Source: Embleya sp049739465
GTDB lineage: Bacteria; Actinomycetota; Actinomycetes; Streptomycetales; Streptomycetaceae
Direction: 5' to 3'
Assembly (NCBI RefSeq): GCF_049739465.1
Contig: NZ_JBMHHY010000026.1
Location: forward strand, 95,771-159,770
Length of the DNA stretch: 64,000 nt
The translations under genes were made by a program, and so were the position numbers. Below the pieces are notes generated by a model. The model did not search any database. It was not told the DNA's origin and worked only from the letters and a program-made list of their open reading frames with translations. Of the stretch, positions 43,387-51,816 are shown one piece after another. Positions within the stretch are counted from its first letter, which is position 1. Each line of letters opens with the position of its first letter.

Positions 43387-44121
43387 TCAGCGCCGCTCGC
43401 CCGGCTCCGGCTCGGGGCGACCCGGGTCCGCACGATGCCGGCCCCGACCAGCCGGCTGCCCGGCCGGCTCGGCTGCGGGCGCCTCGGCGGCGCGCCGGCG
43501 CGCCGCCGAGCGGGCGCGCAGGAGTTCGATCGCCACCGGGATCACCGAGATCAGCACGATGGCCACCAGGATGAACTCGATGTTGTCCCGGACGAAGCGC
43601 ACTCGGCCCAGCGAGTGGCCGAGCAGGGTGACCCCGCAGGCCCACAGCAGGCCGCCGAGCACGTTGTAGACGATGAAGGTGCGGTACTTCATCCGGGCCA
43701 CGCCGGCCACGATCGGGGTGAACGTGCGCACGATCGGCACGAAGCGGGCCAGCACGATCGAGCGTGGGCCGTACCTGTCGAAGAACTCGTGCGCCTTCTC
43801 CACGTTCTCCCGTTTGAAGAACCGGGAGTTGGGCCGATTGAACAGCGCGGGCCCGACCTTGCGGCCGAACAGGAAGCCGACCTGGTCGCCCACCACCGCC
43901 GCGATCCAGAGCAACAGGCAGACCAGCCACAGCGGTTGGGAGATGTACTTGCCGTCGGAGACCAGCAAGCCGGTGGTGAACAGCAGGGAGTCGCCCGGCA
44001 GGAAGAAGCCGATCAGCAGGCCCGACTCGGCGAAGACGATCACCAGGATGCCGATCAGGCCGAACGTGGAGATCAGCTTGTCGGGGTCCAGGAAGGATGG
44101 ACCCAGGGCGATGGTTTGCAC
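43387..44121 (-). CDS. DedA-family membrane protein
   Basis: 244 residues. DedA/SNARE-associated signatures are clear: FAESGLLIGFFLPGDSLLFT, the re-entrant GDQVGFLFGRKVG, and the second half FFDRYGPRSIVLARFVPIVR followed by TFTPIVAGVARM with the functional Arg residues. Five or six helices. DedA proteins carry undecaprenyl phosphate or other lipids across the membrane and affect drug and pH tolerance. The C-terminal 35 residues are a charged Ala/Pro/Arg tail. Confidence 0.93.
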   Translation of the reverse strand: MQTIALGPSFLDPDKLISTFGLIGILVIVFAESGLLIGFFLPGDSLLFTTGLLVSDGKYISQPLWLVCLLLWIAAVVGDQVGFLFGRKVGPALFNRPNSRFFKRENVEKAHEFFDRYGPRSIVLARFVPIVRTFTPIVAGVARMKYRTFIVYNVLGGLLWACGVTLLGHSLGRVRFVRDNIEFILVAIVLISVIPVAIELLRARSAARRRAAEAPAAEPAGQPAGRGRHRADPGRPEPEPGERR

Positions 44122-44244
44122 GGCGCGAGCCTCCTGGAACGGGCGATGGCGGACCTCGGAAGTCCCCCGACCAGGTCATGATTAGGTAAAGAGAATTCCT
44201 TCCGAGGGTAACGTCCGCATCCTGGGACCGGTTCCCGAGGGGGG

Positions 44245-45123
44245 TCAGCCGCGTTCCGGCCGGGTCAGCGCGACCAGGGCGCCCTCGTCGTCCAGGGTCA
44301 GTTCGACGCCGAGGGCACGCAGCTCGCCGAGCCGGCCCAGGTGCGAGCCGCCGCACGGGATGTGCGCGTCGCCGTCGGGCAGTCCGCAGTGCCACACCCG
44401 GCGGTCGGTGAGCGCGGGTCCCGGCACCTCGATCCGTACCTCGGCATCGGTCTTCAGCCACTGGCCGAGCAGCGCCTCGACCTCGGCCCGGATCCCGGGC
44501 AGGTCGGCGGCCAGGTCTTCGGCGCCGAACCCCTTCTTGCGCAGCGACTTGCCGATCCGGTACTCGTCGCGGCTGCCGCCCTCGTCCATCCGGGACGAGG
44601 TGATCGCGAGGTTGTCGAAATCGGGCCGGCCGAGGCTGTCCACCCGCACCTCCTTGCGCCAGCGCGGCGCGAGCGTCGCGTTGAGCGCGAAGGCGAGGAG
44701 ATGGCACGAGGTGTGCGCGGCGCTCAGCGCGGCCCGGCGCTCGGCGTCCACCACGAGTTCCGCGGCGGCGCCGACCAGGTCGGCCGGCTCGCCCGGCACC
44801 TCGGCGACCACGTGCAGCGCCAGCCACGCCCACGCCTGGTCGCCGCGCCGGACCGGGATCGCCTCGCCCACCGCGAACTCCCCGTCCGGGCCGACCGCGC
44901 CGGTCACGCAGTCCACGACGGCCAGTTCGCCGCCCGCCACCCGGATCACCCCCGTGTCGGCGGGCTGGTCCGGCCAGGTGTGGTCGAGCGGATGGAACGG
45001 CGTACGCGCGACCACCAGCGCGGTCCGTCCGTCGGGCAGCCGGGGTGCGGCCAGGATCGGTGCTTCGCCGGTGGTCGCGCCCGCCGGAAAGGTCACCTCG
45101 GTGGAGCTCGTGGGGAGGGGCAT
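44245..45123 (-). CDS. Alanyl-tRNA editing (AlaX-like) metal-dependent hydrolase
   Basis: 292 residues. The zinc-site motif HxxxH is HTSCH in LSAAHTSCHLLAFALNA, and the second motif CxxxH is CGGSH in AHIPCGGSHLG near the C-terminus (CGGTH in most AlaRS/AlaX editing domains). The N-terminal half is a threonyl/alanyl-tRNA synthetase-like small barrel (GVIRVAGGELAVVDCVTGAV). AlaX proteins hydrolyse Ser- or Gly-mischarged tRNA-Ala. The Thr-to-Ser change in CGGSH is mild. It lies alone, divergent from a membrane-protein gene. Confidence 0.82.
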   Translation of the reverse strand: MPLPTSSTEVTFPAGATTGEAPILAAPRLPDGRTALVVARTPFHPLDHTWPDQPADTGVIRVAGGELAVVDCVTGAVGPDGEFAVGEAIPVRRGDQAWAWLALHVVAEVPGEPADLVGAAAELVVDAERRAALSAAHTSCHLLAFALNATLAPRWRKEVRVDSLGRPDFDNLAITSSRMDEGGSRDEYRIGKSLRKKGFGAEDLAADLPGIRAEVEALLGQWLKTDAEVRIEVPGPALTDRRVWHCGLPDGDAHIPCGGSHLGRLGELRALGVELTLDDEGALVALTRPERG

Positions 45124-45241
45124 CTGCGTCCTAGTCTCGAATCGGTGCGGTCGCCGTCCCGCCGGTGCGGCGATGGCGGCCTTCGGTCCATTCGATCATG
45201 GACAATCGTCCGCACACGGGAATCGCGTTCAGGGACGGTAA

Positions 45242-46000
45242 GTGCACGACCAAGGCTTGATCTCGACGACCGCCCGGCTGGCGCGCGACGCCGAGGCGGG
45301 GCCGCACGGTGTCGGCTGGATGCTCGTCGCCTTCATCTTCACATTCGCGGTGACCCGGCTGATCACCAGGTTGATCCGGGCGGGCAAGGGCCCGTTCCGG
45401 AACATGGTGGTGGGCCGGATCCATGTGCACCACCAGGTCTACGGAATCTTCCTGATGCTGATCGCGGGCGCCCTGGAATTCGCCTACGAACCGGGCGGTG
45501 TGCTGCGCCAGGTGCTCGCCGGGTTCTTCGGGATGGGCGCGGCGCTGACCCTGGACGAGTTCGCGCTGCTCGTGCACCTGGACGACGTCTACTGGGCCGC
45601 GGACGGCCGCAAGTCGGTGGACGCGGTACTGATCACCGCGGCGATGGGATTGCTGCTGTTCGTCGGCGCCAACCCGCTCGGCCTGGGCGACGGGGACACC
45701 AAGCCGGTGGCCGCCGTGGTGGTCGTGTTCAACCTGGCCTTCGCGCTGTGCGCGCTGGCCAAGGGGAAGGTGGCCACCGGGCTGATCGGGGTGTTCGTAC
45801 CGTTCGTCGCGATGGTGTCCGCGCTGCGCATCGCCAAGCCCGAGTCGCCGTGGGCGCGTTGGCGCTACAAGGAGGGTCCGGGACGCACGTCGCCGCACGC
45901 GGACACCAAGCTGGCCCGCTCGCTGCGGCGTTTCCCGCCGGATCGGCGCACCTGGTGGGACCACACCAAGGACTTCGTCGCGGGCGCACCGCACCGCTGA
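45242..46000 (+). CDS. Integral membrane protein of unknown function
   Basis: 252 residues from a GTG at 45242 with GGGACGG upstream. Predicted membrane helices are at about residues 26-44, 63-82, 92-110, 130-150, 155-172 and 177-195. The conserved-looking HVHHQVYGIFLMLIAGALEF and DEFALLVHLDDVYWAADGRK carry clustered His and Asp residues within or next to helices, which could bind metal. The C-terminus is basic and soluble. I know similar hypothetical proteins in actinomycetes but no function. Confidence 0.8.
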   Translation: MHDQGLISTTARLARDAEAGPHGVGWMLVAFIFTFAVTRLITRLIRAGKGPFRNMVVGRIHVHHQVYGIFLMLIAGALEFAYEPGGVLRQVLAGFFGMGAALTLDEFALLVHLDDVYWAADGRKSVDAVLITAAMGLLLFVGANPLGLGDGDTKPVAAVVVVFNLAFALCALAKGKVATGLIGVFVPFVAMVSALRIAKPESPWARWRYKEGPGRTSPHADTKLARSLRRFPPDRRTWWDHTKDFVAGAPHR

Positions 46001-46010
46001 CCGGGCGGCC

Positions 46011-46031
46011 CGCCCGCCGCGCCGGCGGGCG
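46011..46031. terminator. Hairpin between convergent genes
   Basis: Perfect 9-bp CGCCCGCCG / CGGCGGGCG stem with a 3-nt loop, 11 bp after the membrane-protein stop and directly before the stop of the convergent LLM gene. Confidence 0.6.
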
Positions 46032-47012
46032 TCACAGGTTGGGCAGCACCTCGTGTTCGAACAGGCGCAGGCTCTCCCAGGCCAGCTCGGGCGGGATGCC
46101 GCCCATCATCGGGTGCAGAATCGCGAACGCCGCGTCGCCCTGGGCCTTCAGCTCGGCGACCAGGGTCGCCGGGGTGATCACCCGATACTGACCACCCGCG
46201 CGCAGTGCGTCGGCGTCGGTCACGCTCGTGTAGCCGCCCGCCCCGGCGGTGCCCGCCGCGGCCATCGTCTCGCCGTAGGCGTTGACCTCGTGCAGCGCGT
46301 GCGGCGCGATCCGGGCCCAGTCCCGGTCGGGGTCGTTCGAGAGGTGGAAGAAGCCGGTGTCGCCACCGAAGTACGGGCCCGGGTCCTCCTCGCCGAGGGT
46401 GACCTTCTCGTCCCGGTAGAACTCCCAGATGCCCGGGTTGGATGGCATGAACCCGTCGGCGATCCGCGCGGCACGACGCGCGGCGGCCTCCACGCTGCCG
46501 CCGAGGATGATCGGCGGCCCGCCCTTTTGGAACGGCGCCGGGGTCACCCGCACGGTCCGGCCCCGATACTCGAACTCCTCGCCCGTCCAAGCCTTCCGCA
46601 ACGTCTCGACGGTCTCCACGGTGCGCCCCACCCGCTCGCGCATCGGCACGTCGTACATCGCGAACTCGGTGTCCACGTAGCCGTTGGTGAGCACCACGTT
46701 GACCCGGCCCTGGCTGAGCAGGTCGAGGACGGCGAGTTCCTCGGCCAGGTGCAGCGGGTCGTGCAGCGGGGCGGGAATGGCCGCGATGGTCACCCCCATG
46801 GTGCGGCTGCGCGCGGTGATCGCGGCGGCGAACTGGAGCGGGGCGGGCAGGTATCCGTCGGCGAAGCCGTGGTGTTCGGACAGCGTGACCATGAAGAAGC
46901 CGCGCCGGTCGGCCCACTCGACCATGTCGAGTGCCGCCGCGTAGCGCTCCCCCATGCTCGTGCCGGCGAAAGCCGGATTGCGGAAGTCGAAACGCAGCGC
47001 GAACACAGCCAT
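46032..47012 (-). CDS. LLM-class flavin- or F420-dependent oxidoreductase
   Basis: 326 residues from the ATG at 47012 (GGAGAA 5 nt upstream). A luciferase-like TIM barrel: VEWADRRGFFMVTLSEHHGF, SRTMGVTIAAIPAPLHDPLH, LAEELAVLDLLSQGRVNVVL, and the C-terminal PPIILGGSVEAAARRAARIA with DGFMPSN. FMN versus F420 use cannot be decided by eye. The substrate is unknown. A CTGATG-GGG-CGTCAG palindrome lies 49 bp upstream and resembles sites before the second LLM gene and the CoA-transferase gene, pointing to a common degradative regulon. Confidence 0.9.
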   Translation of the reverse strand: MAVFALRFDFRNPAFAGTSMGERYAAALDMVEWADRRGFFMVTLSEHHGFADGYLPAPLQFAAAITARSRTMGVTIAAIPAPLHDPLHLAEELAVLDLLSQGRVNVVLTNGYVDTEFAMYDVPMRERVGRTVETVETLRKAWTGEEFEYRGRTVRVTPAPFQKGGPPIILGGSVEAAARRAARIADGFMPSNPGIWEFYRDEKVTLGEEDPGPYFGGDTGFFHLSNDPDRDWARIAPHALHEVNAYGETMAAAGTAGAGGYTSVTDADALRAGGQYRVITPATLVAELKAQGDAAFAILHPMMGGIPPELAWESLRLFEHEVLPNL

Positions 47013-47060
47013 GCCGTTCTCCTGTCCTCGACGCCGCCGGGGTGAGCGGCGCCGCCATCT

Positions 47061-47075
47061 CTGATGGGGCGTCAG
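47061..47075. promoter_or_regulatory. Putative TetR-type operator before the first LLM gene
   Basis: CTGATG-GGG-CGTCAG, a 6-3-6 palindrome with one mismatch, 49 bp upstream of the start at 47012. It reads CTGACGCCCCATCAG on the gene strand. See the similar sites at 21083 and 47635. Confidence 0.45.
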
Positions 47076-47139
47076 GTTAGTGGCCACGGTCGAGGAGAAC
47101 CAGTGCCGGGCCCGGCGACGTCGGCCGGGACCGGACCGG

Positions 47140-47571
47140 TCAGCGGCCGTGCAGCGCCCGGTCGAGCAGTACGCGCAGGGCGCGCCGATCGGCGTCCGGC
47201 AGCCCGGCCAGCGGTGGGTCCACGGCGAGGCCCGCGAACAGGCGCGCCCGCAGCTCGGTGCCGGCGGGGGTGAGCGCGATCAGCTTGGCCCGCCGGTCGC
47301 TCGGATGCGGGCGCCGCTCGACCAGGCCGCGCTCTTCGAGGCGATCCACCACGAAGGTCACGTTCGGCGGCTCGCAGCACATCCGTCGGCCCAACTCACG
47401 CATCCCCAGCGGCGCGGCGAGTTCGTGCACCGCGTTGGCCTGCGACGCGGTCAACCCGACGGCGCCGGCGCAGGCGGCGAAGTGCGCGTCCAGGCGCGCG
47501 GTGGCCGCGTAGAGCAGTGCGGTCAGCCCCGGCAATTCGGCCGACCCGATGTCGTCTCCCCTCGTGGTCAT
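47140..47571 (-). CDS. MarR-family transcriptional regulator
   Basis: 143 residues from the ATG at 47571, chosen because AGGG lies 8 nt upstream; a GTG at 47577 is also in frame. The winged helix-turn-helix runs LTASQANAVHELAAPLGMRE to CCEPPNVTFVVDRLEERGLV, and the wing is ERRPHPSDRRAKLIALTPAG with the conserved DxR(R) motif. It diverges from the second LLM gene, and a 31-bp near-perfect palindrome lies 22 bp upstream of its start. Two adjacent Cys residues (MCCEPPN) at the recognition helix are unusual and could sense oxidants or metals (inference). Confidence 0.92.
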   Translation of the reverse strand: MTTRGDDIGSAELPGLTALLYAATARLDAHFAACAGAVGLTASQANAVHELAAPLGMRELGRRMCCEPPNVTFVVDRLEERGLVERRPHPSDRRAKLIALTPAGTELRARLFAGLAVDPPLAGLPDADRRALRVLLDRALHGR

Positions 47572-47592
47572 GGCCACACCCTAGCCGAACTT

Positions 47593-47623
47593 CGTTACAG
47601 CTCGAATGATTCGAGGTGTAACG
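47593..47623. promoter_or_regulatory. 31-bp palindrome, probable MarR operator
   Basis: Arms of 14 bp (left CGTTACAGCTCGAA, right TTCGAGGTGTAACG) with one mismatch and a 3-nt centre TGA, lying between the divergent marR and LLM genes. Size and placement are as expected of an autoregulatory MarR operator. Confidence 0.65.
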
Positions 47624-47630
47624 TCGCAGT

Positions 47631-47653
47631 GGAACTGACGCACCATCAGTTCC
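47631..47653. promoter_or_regulatory. Perfect inverted repeat with embedded TetR-type site
   Basis: GGAACTGA, 7 nt, TCAGTTCC, 32 bp before the LLM start. Inside it, CTGACGCACCATCAG (47635-47649) matches the sites at 21083 and 47061. The promoter is thus flanked by two different operator types. Confidence 0.55.
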
Positions 47654-47684
47654 TCGCCCGACCTCGACCCGACGGAGCATCCGG

Positions 47685-48608
47685 ATGAGTACCGACGTGC
47701 AACTTTCCATCGGCCTGCCGAACTTCGGCACCTGGCCGGCCGGCGACTGGCGCGGCTTCGTGGACGTCGGCCGGGCCGCCGACGACGCGGGGATCGACCG
47801 GATCGTGCTGGTGGACCACGTGGTGATGGGCCCGAACACGCACCACTACTCGTGGGGGCGCTTCCCCACCCCGCCCGAGGCGGCCTGGCCCGAGCCGCTC
47901 ACCCTGCTCGCCGCGATCGCCGCGGTCACCTCGCGGGTGCGCCTGGCCACCGGAATCCTGGTGGCCCCGCTGCGCGGCGCGACGCTGCTCGCCAAGACCG
48001 CCGCGACACTCGACCGGATCTCCGCCGGGCGCCTGGAGTTGGGCGTGGCGACCGGGTGGCAGCGCGAGGAGTACGACGCCGCCGGGCTCGACTGGGACAC
48101 GCGGGGGCAGCTGCTCACCGACACGCTCGCGGCGTGCAAGGTGTTGTGGACGAACCTGCCCGCGTCCTTCGCGTCCGAGACGGTGAACTTCACCGACGTC
48201 TACTGCGCGCCGCAGCCGGTCCGGCCGGGCGGCGTGCCGCTGTGGATCGGCGGCACGCTGGGCCGGCGCAATCTGGACCGGATCGTGCGCAGCGGCGACG
48301 GCTGGATCCCGATCATGGGCCTGTCCACCGCGGATATGGCCCGGGACGTGCTGCGGATCCGCGAGGCACTCGCCGCGGCGGGCCGCGATCCGCGCGCGCT
48401 GCGGGTGCAGGGGCCACTGCCGTTGGTCAAGGACGACGCGGGCCGGTTCGACCTGGCCCGCACGATGGCCGGCGCGGCCGAGGTGATCGCGGCCGGGGCG
48501 ACCGCCGTACAGCTGCCGATCCAGGTGTTCTGTACCGGTCCCGAGGGCGCGCCCGCGTTCTTCGCCGAGGCCAGGAAGTTGTTCGACAAGGTGATGTCCG
48601 GGGCCTGA
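47685..48608 (+). CDS. LLM-class flavin- or F420-dependent oxidoreductase
   Basis: 307 residues; ATG at 47685 preceded by GGAG. The barrel motifs are LSIGLPNFGTWPAGDWRGFV, AADDAGIDRIVLVDHVVMGP, VRLATGILVAPLRGATLLAK, TAATLDRISAGRLELGVATG and GGVPLWIGGTLGRRNLDRIV. The pattern GVATGWQREEYDAAGLDWDT is frequent in F420-type family members, but the cofactor cannot be proved here. It diverges from marR across two operators, so induction by a MarR ligand and a second regulator is likely. It is only distantly similar to the first LLM gene 1.6 kb away. Confidence 0.91.
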   Translation: MSTDVQLSIGLPNFGTWPAGDWRGFVDVGRAADDAGIDRIVLVDHVVMGPNTHHYSWGRFPTPPEAAWPEPLTLLAAIAAVTSRVRLATGILVAPLRGATLLAKTAATLDRISAGRLELGVATGWQREEYDAAGLDWDTRGQLLTDTLAACKVLWTNLPASFASETVNFTDVYCAPQPVRPGGVPLWIGGTLGRRNLDRIVRSGDGWIPIMGLSTADMARDVLRIREALAAAGRDPRALRVQGPLPLVKDDAGRFDLARTMAGAAEVIAAGATAVQLPIQVFCTGPEGAPAFFAEARKLFDKVMSGA

Positions 48609-48752
48609 ATCGCCCTCAAGTTGGGCTTCCCACCTGGGACTTTACCCCTGCTTGGTTAAAGTTTCAGGTTTTCGGAACGTCGTCGGCGGGAGGGTCGTTC
48701 CCCTGGACAACGGCGCGATACGGCGCCTTTGTCCAACGCGGGAGGGCCCTCC

Positions 48753-50030
48753 ATGTCCGACGTCACGCTGCCCACCGGGGCCAACGCACCGCTGACCGGC
48801 GACCGCGCCGAGGTCTCGATCGGGTGGGCCTCGGCCGACGTCGTGGACGTGTCCGCCGTACTGCTGACCGACGCGCACAAGGTGCGCACCGACGAGGACC
48901 TGGTCTTCTTCAATAATCCGGTCGGCGGGGACGGCGCGGTCCGTACCGCGGCCGGGCCCGCCGGGACCACCCACGTGAGTGTGGAACTGGCCAAGGTGCC
49001 CGCCGAGATCGCCCGTGTGGTGGTCGTGGTGAGTTCGGACGCCGACCGGCCCGGCAGCACGCTCGGTCGGGTGCCGGGGTTGAGCGCGGTGACCACGTCC
49101 GGCGACGCGCGCATCGTGTACCCGACGGACGCGTTCACCGGCGGCGAGACGGTCGCGGTGCTGGTCGAGCTGTACCGGCGCGGCGACGCGTGGAAGGTGC
49201 GCGCGGTCGGCCAGGGCTACGCGAGCGGACTGGCCGGGCTCGCCACGGACTTCGGCATCACGGTCGAGGACGAACCCGAGCCCGAGCCGGCCGCCGTACC
49301 GACTCCCGCGCCCGCCGAGCCGGCGCATGTCCTGGTCAAGGAGCCGGCCCCGGCCTCGGCCCCCGCGCCGATCTCGATGGCCAAGGAGCCACTCGGCCGG
49401 GTCGACCTGGCCAAGGGCGGGCGCGCGACGATCAGCCTGGACAAGGACGACCGCTCGGTCACCGTCACCGCGTCGCTGGTCTGGGACGGCGGCGACGACG
49501 CGCGCCGCAAGACCGGCGCCGACCTCGACCTGTACGCGCTGTTCGTGCCCGGGGCAAAGGTGGGTCCGCGGGCGGACGGGAAGCCGGAGGGCGACGGGGT
49601 GGTCTACTACCGCGACCTCGGCAGCCTGAATTCCGCGCCCTACATCAAGCTGGACGGCGACTCGCGCGCGCCCGGCCGCGAGACGGTCCGGATCACCCGT
49701 CCCGATCAGCAGGGCTATGTGTTGATCTGCGCGTACAGCGCGGTGGAGAACGGCTTCGGCAGCTTCAAGTCCTACGGCGCGCACGCAGAGGTCACCGACG
49801 GTCAGGGCTCGACGGTGACCGTGCCGCTGTTCAACAACAAACGCGCGGTGTTCTGGGTGGCGATCGCGCTGGTCGACTTCACCGACCCCGAGGGGGTCTC
49901 GATCCGGCACGTGGAGAAGTATTCGAAGCTGATGCAGGAGCGTCGCCCGATGCTCTACTCGGACGGCACCTTCGAGATGGGCGCGGGCCCGGCCGAGTTC
50001 AAGACGGTGCGCTCGCCGAAGGAGCGCTGA
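48753..50030 (+). CDS. Protein with two TerD domains (tellurium-resistance/stress family)
   Basis: 425 residues; ATG at 48753 after GGGAGGGCCC. Two TerD-like domains: residues 1-165 (MSDVTLPTGANAPLTGDRAE, degenerate, with FNNPVGGDGAV) and about 205-425 (GRVDLAKGGRATISLDKDD, GADLDLYALFVPG, RAVFWVAIALVDFTDPEGVS), joined by a Pro/Ala/Glu linker at 170-205. TerD domains bind calcium through acidic residues such as those of DLDLYAL and act in stress responses and membrane-associated complexes of Streptomyces. No other ter genes are near. A hairpin follows the gene. Confidence 0.88.
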   Translation: MSDVTLPTGANAPLTGDRAEVSIGWASADVVDVSAVLLTDAHKVRTDEDLVFFNNPVGGDGAVRTAAGPAGTTHVSVELAKVPAEIARVVVVVSSDADRPGSTLGRVPGLSAVTTSGDARIVYPTDAFTGGETVAVLVELYRRGDAWKVRAVGQGYASGLAGLATDFGITVEDEPEPEPAAVPTPAPAEPAHVLVKEPAPASAPAPISMAKEPLGRVDLAKGGRATISLDKDDRSVTVTASLVWDGGDDARRKTGADLDLYALFVPGAKVGPRADGKPEGDGVVYYRDLGSLNSAPYIKLDGDSRAPGRETVRITRPDQQGYVLICAYSAVENGFGSFKSYGAHAEVTDGQGSTVTVPLFNNKRAVFWVAIALVDFTDPEGVSIRHVEKYSKLMQERRPMLYSDGTFEMGAGPAEFKTVRSPKER

Positions 50031-50064
50031 GCCCGGTCGGCGCGGGGTCGCCGCGCGGTCGGCA

Positions 50065-50089
50065 CCGCTCGGTCGTCGTGGCCGAGCGG
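50065..50089. terminator. Bidirectional hairpin between the TerD and L,D-transpeptidase genes
   Basis: CCGCTCGG / CCGAGCGG perfect 8-bp stem with a 9-nt loop between two convergent genes. Confidence 0.5.
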
Positions 50090-50107
50090 GCTCCCCCTCC
50101 GCTCCGG

Positions 50108-50821
50108 CTACTTGGCCGAGCGGTAGACGATCACCTTGTCGCCGACCCGGGTCTCCTCGAAGAGCTGCTGGACCAGGCCCTTGTCCCGGACGTTCACACA
50201 GCCGTGCGACGCGCCGTTGTAGCCGCGCGCGGCGAAGTCGGCCGAGTAGTGCACGGCCTGGCCGCCGGAGAAGAACATCGCGTACGGCATCGGCGTGTGG
50301 TAGATCGTCGAGACGTGGTCGCGGCTCTTGAAGTTGATGCTGAACGCGCCCTCGCGGGTCGGCGTCTCGGCCGAGCCGAAGCGCACGTCGGTCGCGTATT
50401 GCACCTTGCCGTCGATCACCCAGGTCAGCCGGTCGGTGCGCTTGTCGATGCAGATCGCCCGCCCGGTCAGGCAGCGCTCGTCGAGACCGGCCTGCGCAGC
50501 CGGCGGCTTGGCCGGCGCGGCCTTCGTGGTCGGCGGCTTGCTCGCCGGGGCGGTGCCGGCCGGCGGCTTGCCGGTGGGCGGCTTCGACGACGGGGTCTCG
50601 CTCGGCGCGGCGCTGCTCGGGACGCTGCTGCTCGGGGCGGCCGACGTGGCCGGGGCGCTCGTCTCGGGCCCCGGGGTGGTCGGGGCGGACGAGGCGGTGA
50701 CGGGCGCCGGCGACTGGGCGCCGGCCTTCGCGGTCGAGTCGCTCGACGAGCCGGCATTGCAGGCCGACACGGCCAAGATCGCGGTCACGGTGACCGCGAG
50801 GGATATACGAGTCTTCTTCAT
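50108..50821 (-). CDS. L,D-transpeptidase (YkuD) lipoprotein
   Basis: 237 residues. The signal peptide ends in AILAVSAC, a lipobox, so the protein is lipid-anchored. A Ser/Pro/Ala/Thr linker (about residues 25-110) spans the wall. The YkuD domain follows: WVIDGKVQYATDVRFG, TREGAFSINFKSRDHVS and the catalytic SHGCVNVRD with His and Cys. L,D-transpeptidases make 3-3 cross-links or attach proteins to peptidoglycan. The ATG start at 50821 is directly at MKKTRISLAV. Confidence 0.93.
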   Translation of the reverse strand: MKKTRISLAVTVTAILAVSACNAGSSSDSTAKAGAQSPAPVTASSAPTTPGPETSAPATSAAPSSSVPSSAAPSETPSSKPPTGKPPAGTAPASKPPTTKAAPAKPPAAQAGLDERCLTGRAICIDKRTDRLTWVIDGKVQYATDVRFGSAETPTREGAFSINFKSRDHVSTIYHTPMPYAMFFSGGQAVHYSADFAARGYNGASHGCVNVRDKGLVQQLFEETRVGDKVIVYRSAK

Positions 50822-50916
50822 CGAGTGGTGCCTCTCCCGACCCAAACCCAAATGTGGTGTGTTTCCCCGAGTCGTGCACCCTTGTAGACGCCGGTGGGGC
50901 GCGAGAGGTTGCGTCC

Positions 50917-51597
50917 CTAGTTTGACCCATTCGCGTGAATGTTCAGCCGGACATGTCCGGCCGTGACCGGTTCGGGATCGACCGGACGCAGATCCGCCGC
51001 CCAGGCGTCCAGCGCGGCACCGATGCCGCCCTCGGCCAGCGCCGCACCGATGCCCAGGCAGCGCATGCCGGCCGCCTCGGCCGCGCGTACGCCGCTCTCC
51101 GCGTCCTCCACGACCAGGCAGCGGTCCGGCCGCACGCCGAGCAGGCCGGCCGCGCGCAGGTAGCCCTCGGGGGCCGGTTTGCCCTCGCGGACGTCCTCGG
51201 CGGTGACCATGTACACCGGTTCGGGCAGTTTCGCCGCGCGCAGTCGCCCGCTCGCCACCCGCCGGGTGCCGGACGTGACGATGGCCCAGTGCGTCGCGGG
51301 CAGCGCGGCGAGCAGTCCGGCCGCGCCGGGGATCGGCCGAATCCCGGTGAAGTCCCGCTCCTCGCGCTCGACGATCCACGCGGCCTCGACCTCGGCGTCC
51401 AGCGTGGGGGCGACCACGCGCACCAGATCGACGTCCCGGCGACCGTACGAGGCGGCCACCGCGGTGTCCGGGTCGACGCCGCGATCGAGGGCCCACGCGC
51501 GCAGGATGCGTTCGATCAGGGGATGGGAGTCCACCAGCACGCCGTCCAGATCGAACAGGACCGCGTCGCAGTCGAGCGTCGTACCGTCGTTCGCCAT
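50917..51597 (-). CDS. HAD-superfamily phosphatase (beta-phosphoglucomutase/phosphoglycolate-type subfamily)
   Basis: 226 residues. Motif I is AVLFDLDGVLVDSHPLIERI (nucleophile and acid Asp), motif II is AIVTSGTRR, motif III Lys is in GKPAPEGYL and motif IV is CLVVEDAESGVRAAEAAGM, so the full HAD set. Subfamily IA cap between residues about 20 and 85. The substrate is probably a sugar phosphate or phosphoglycolate but cannot be fixed. It diverges from a small membrane-protein gene. Confidence 0.91.
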   Translation of the reverse strand: MANDGTTLDCDAVLFDLDGVLVDSHPLIERILRAWALDRGVDPDTAVAASYGRRDVDLVRVVAPTLDAEVEAAWIVEREERDFTGIRPIPGAAGLLAALPATHWAIVTSGTRRVASGRLRAAKLPEPVYMVTAEDVREGKPAPEGYLRAAGLLGVRPDRCLVVEDAESGVRAAEAAGMRCLGIGAALAEGGIGAALDAWAADLRPVDPEPVTAGHVRLNIHANGSN

Positions 51598-51816
51598 TCG
51601 ACCAGGCTGTCAGGGGCGGCGGGGCAACGTCGAGGCTTTTCCGCCGCATGATCACGTTGCGTTGATCGACCACCCACACAGCTCAGAAATCGATCGAAAG
51701 TGATCAACTCTGGACCTGGGGAAACATCTGCCGTTGCCTAACCGTCACGTTTGCGCCGTTCGCCACCGGCTAGGGGGTCACTACGGCCCGGATACGCTCA
51801 CCCCAGGCGGCAAACC

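Noticed and set aside
51661..51708. GTTGATC ... GATCAAC inverted repeat as operator between HAD and membrane-protein genes
   Set aside because: Seven-base arms 34 bp apart are easily due to chance, and no second copy or regulator supports it.
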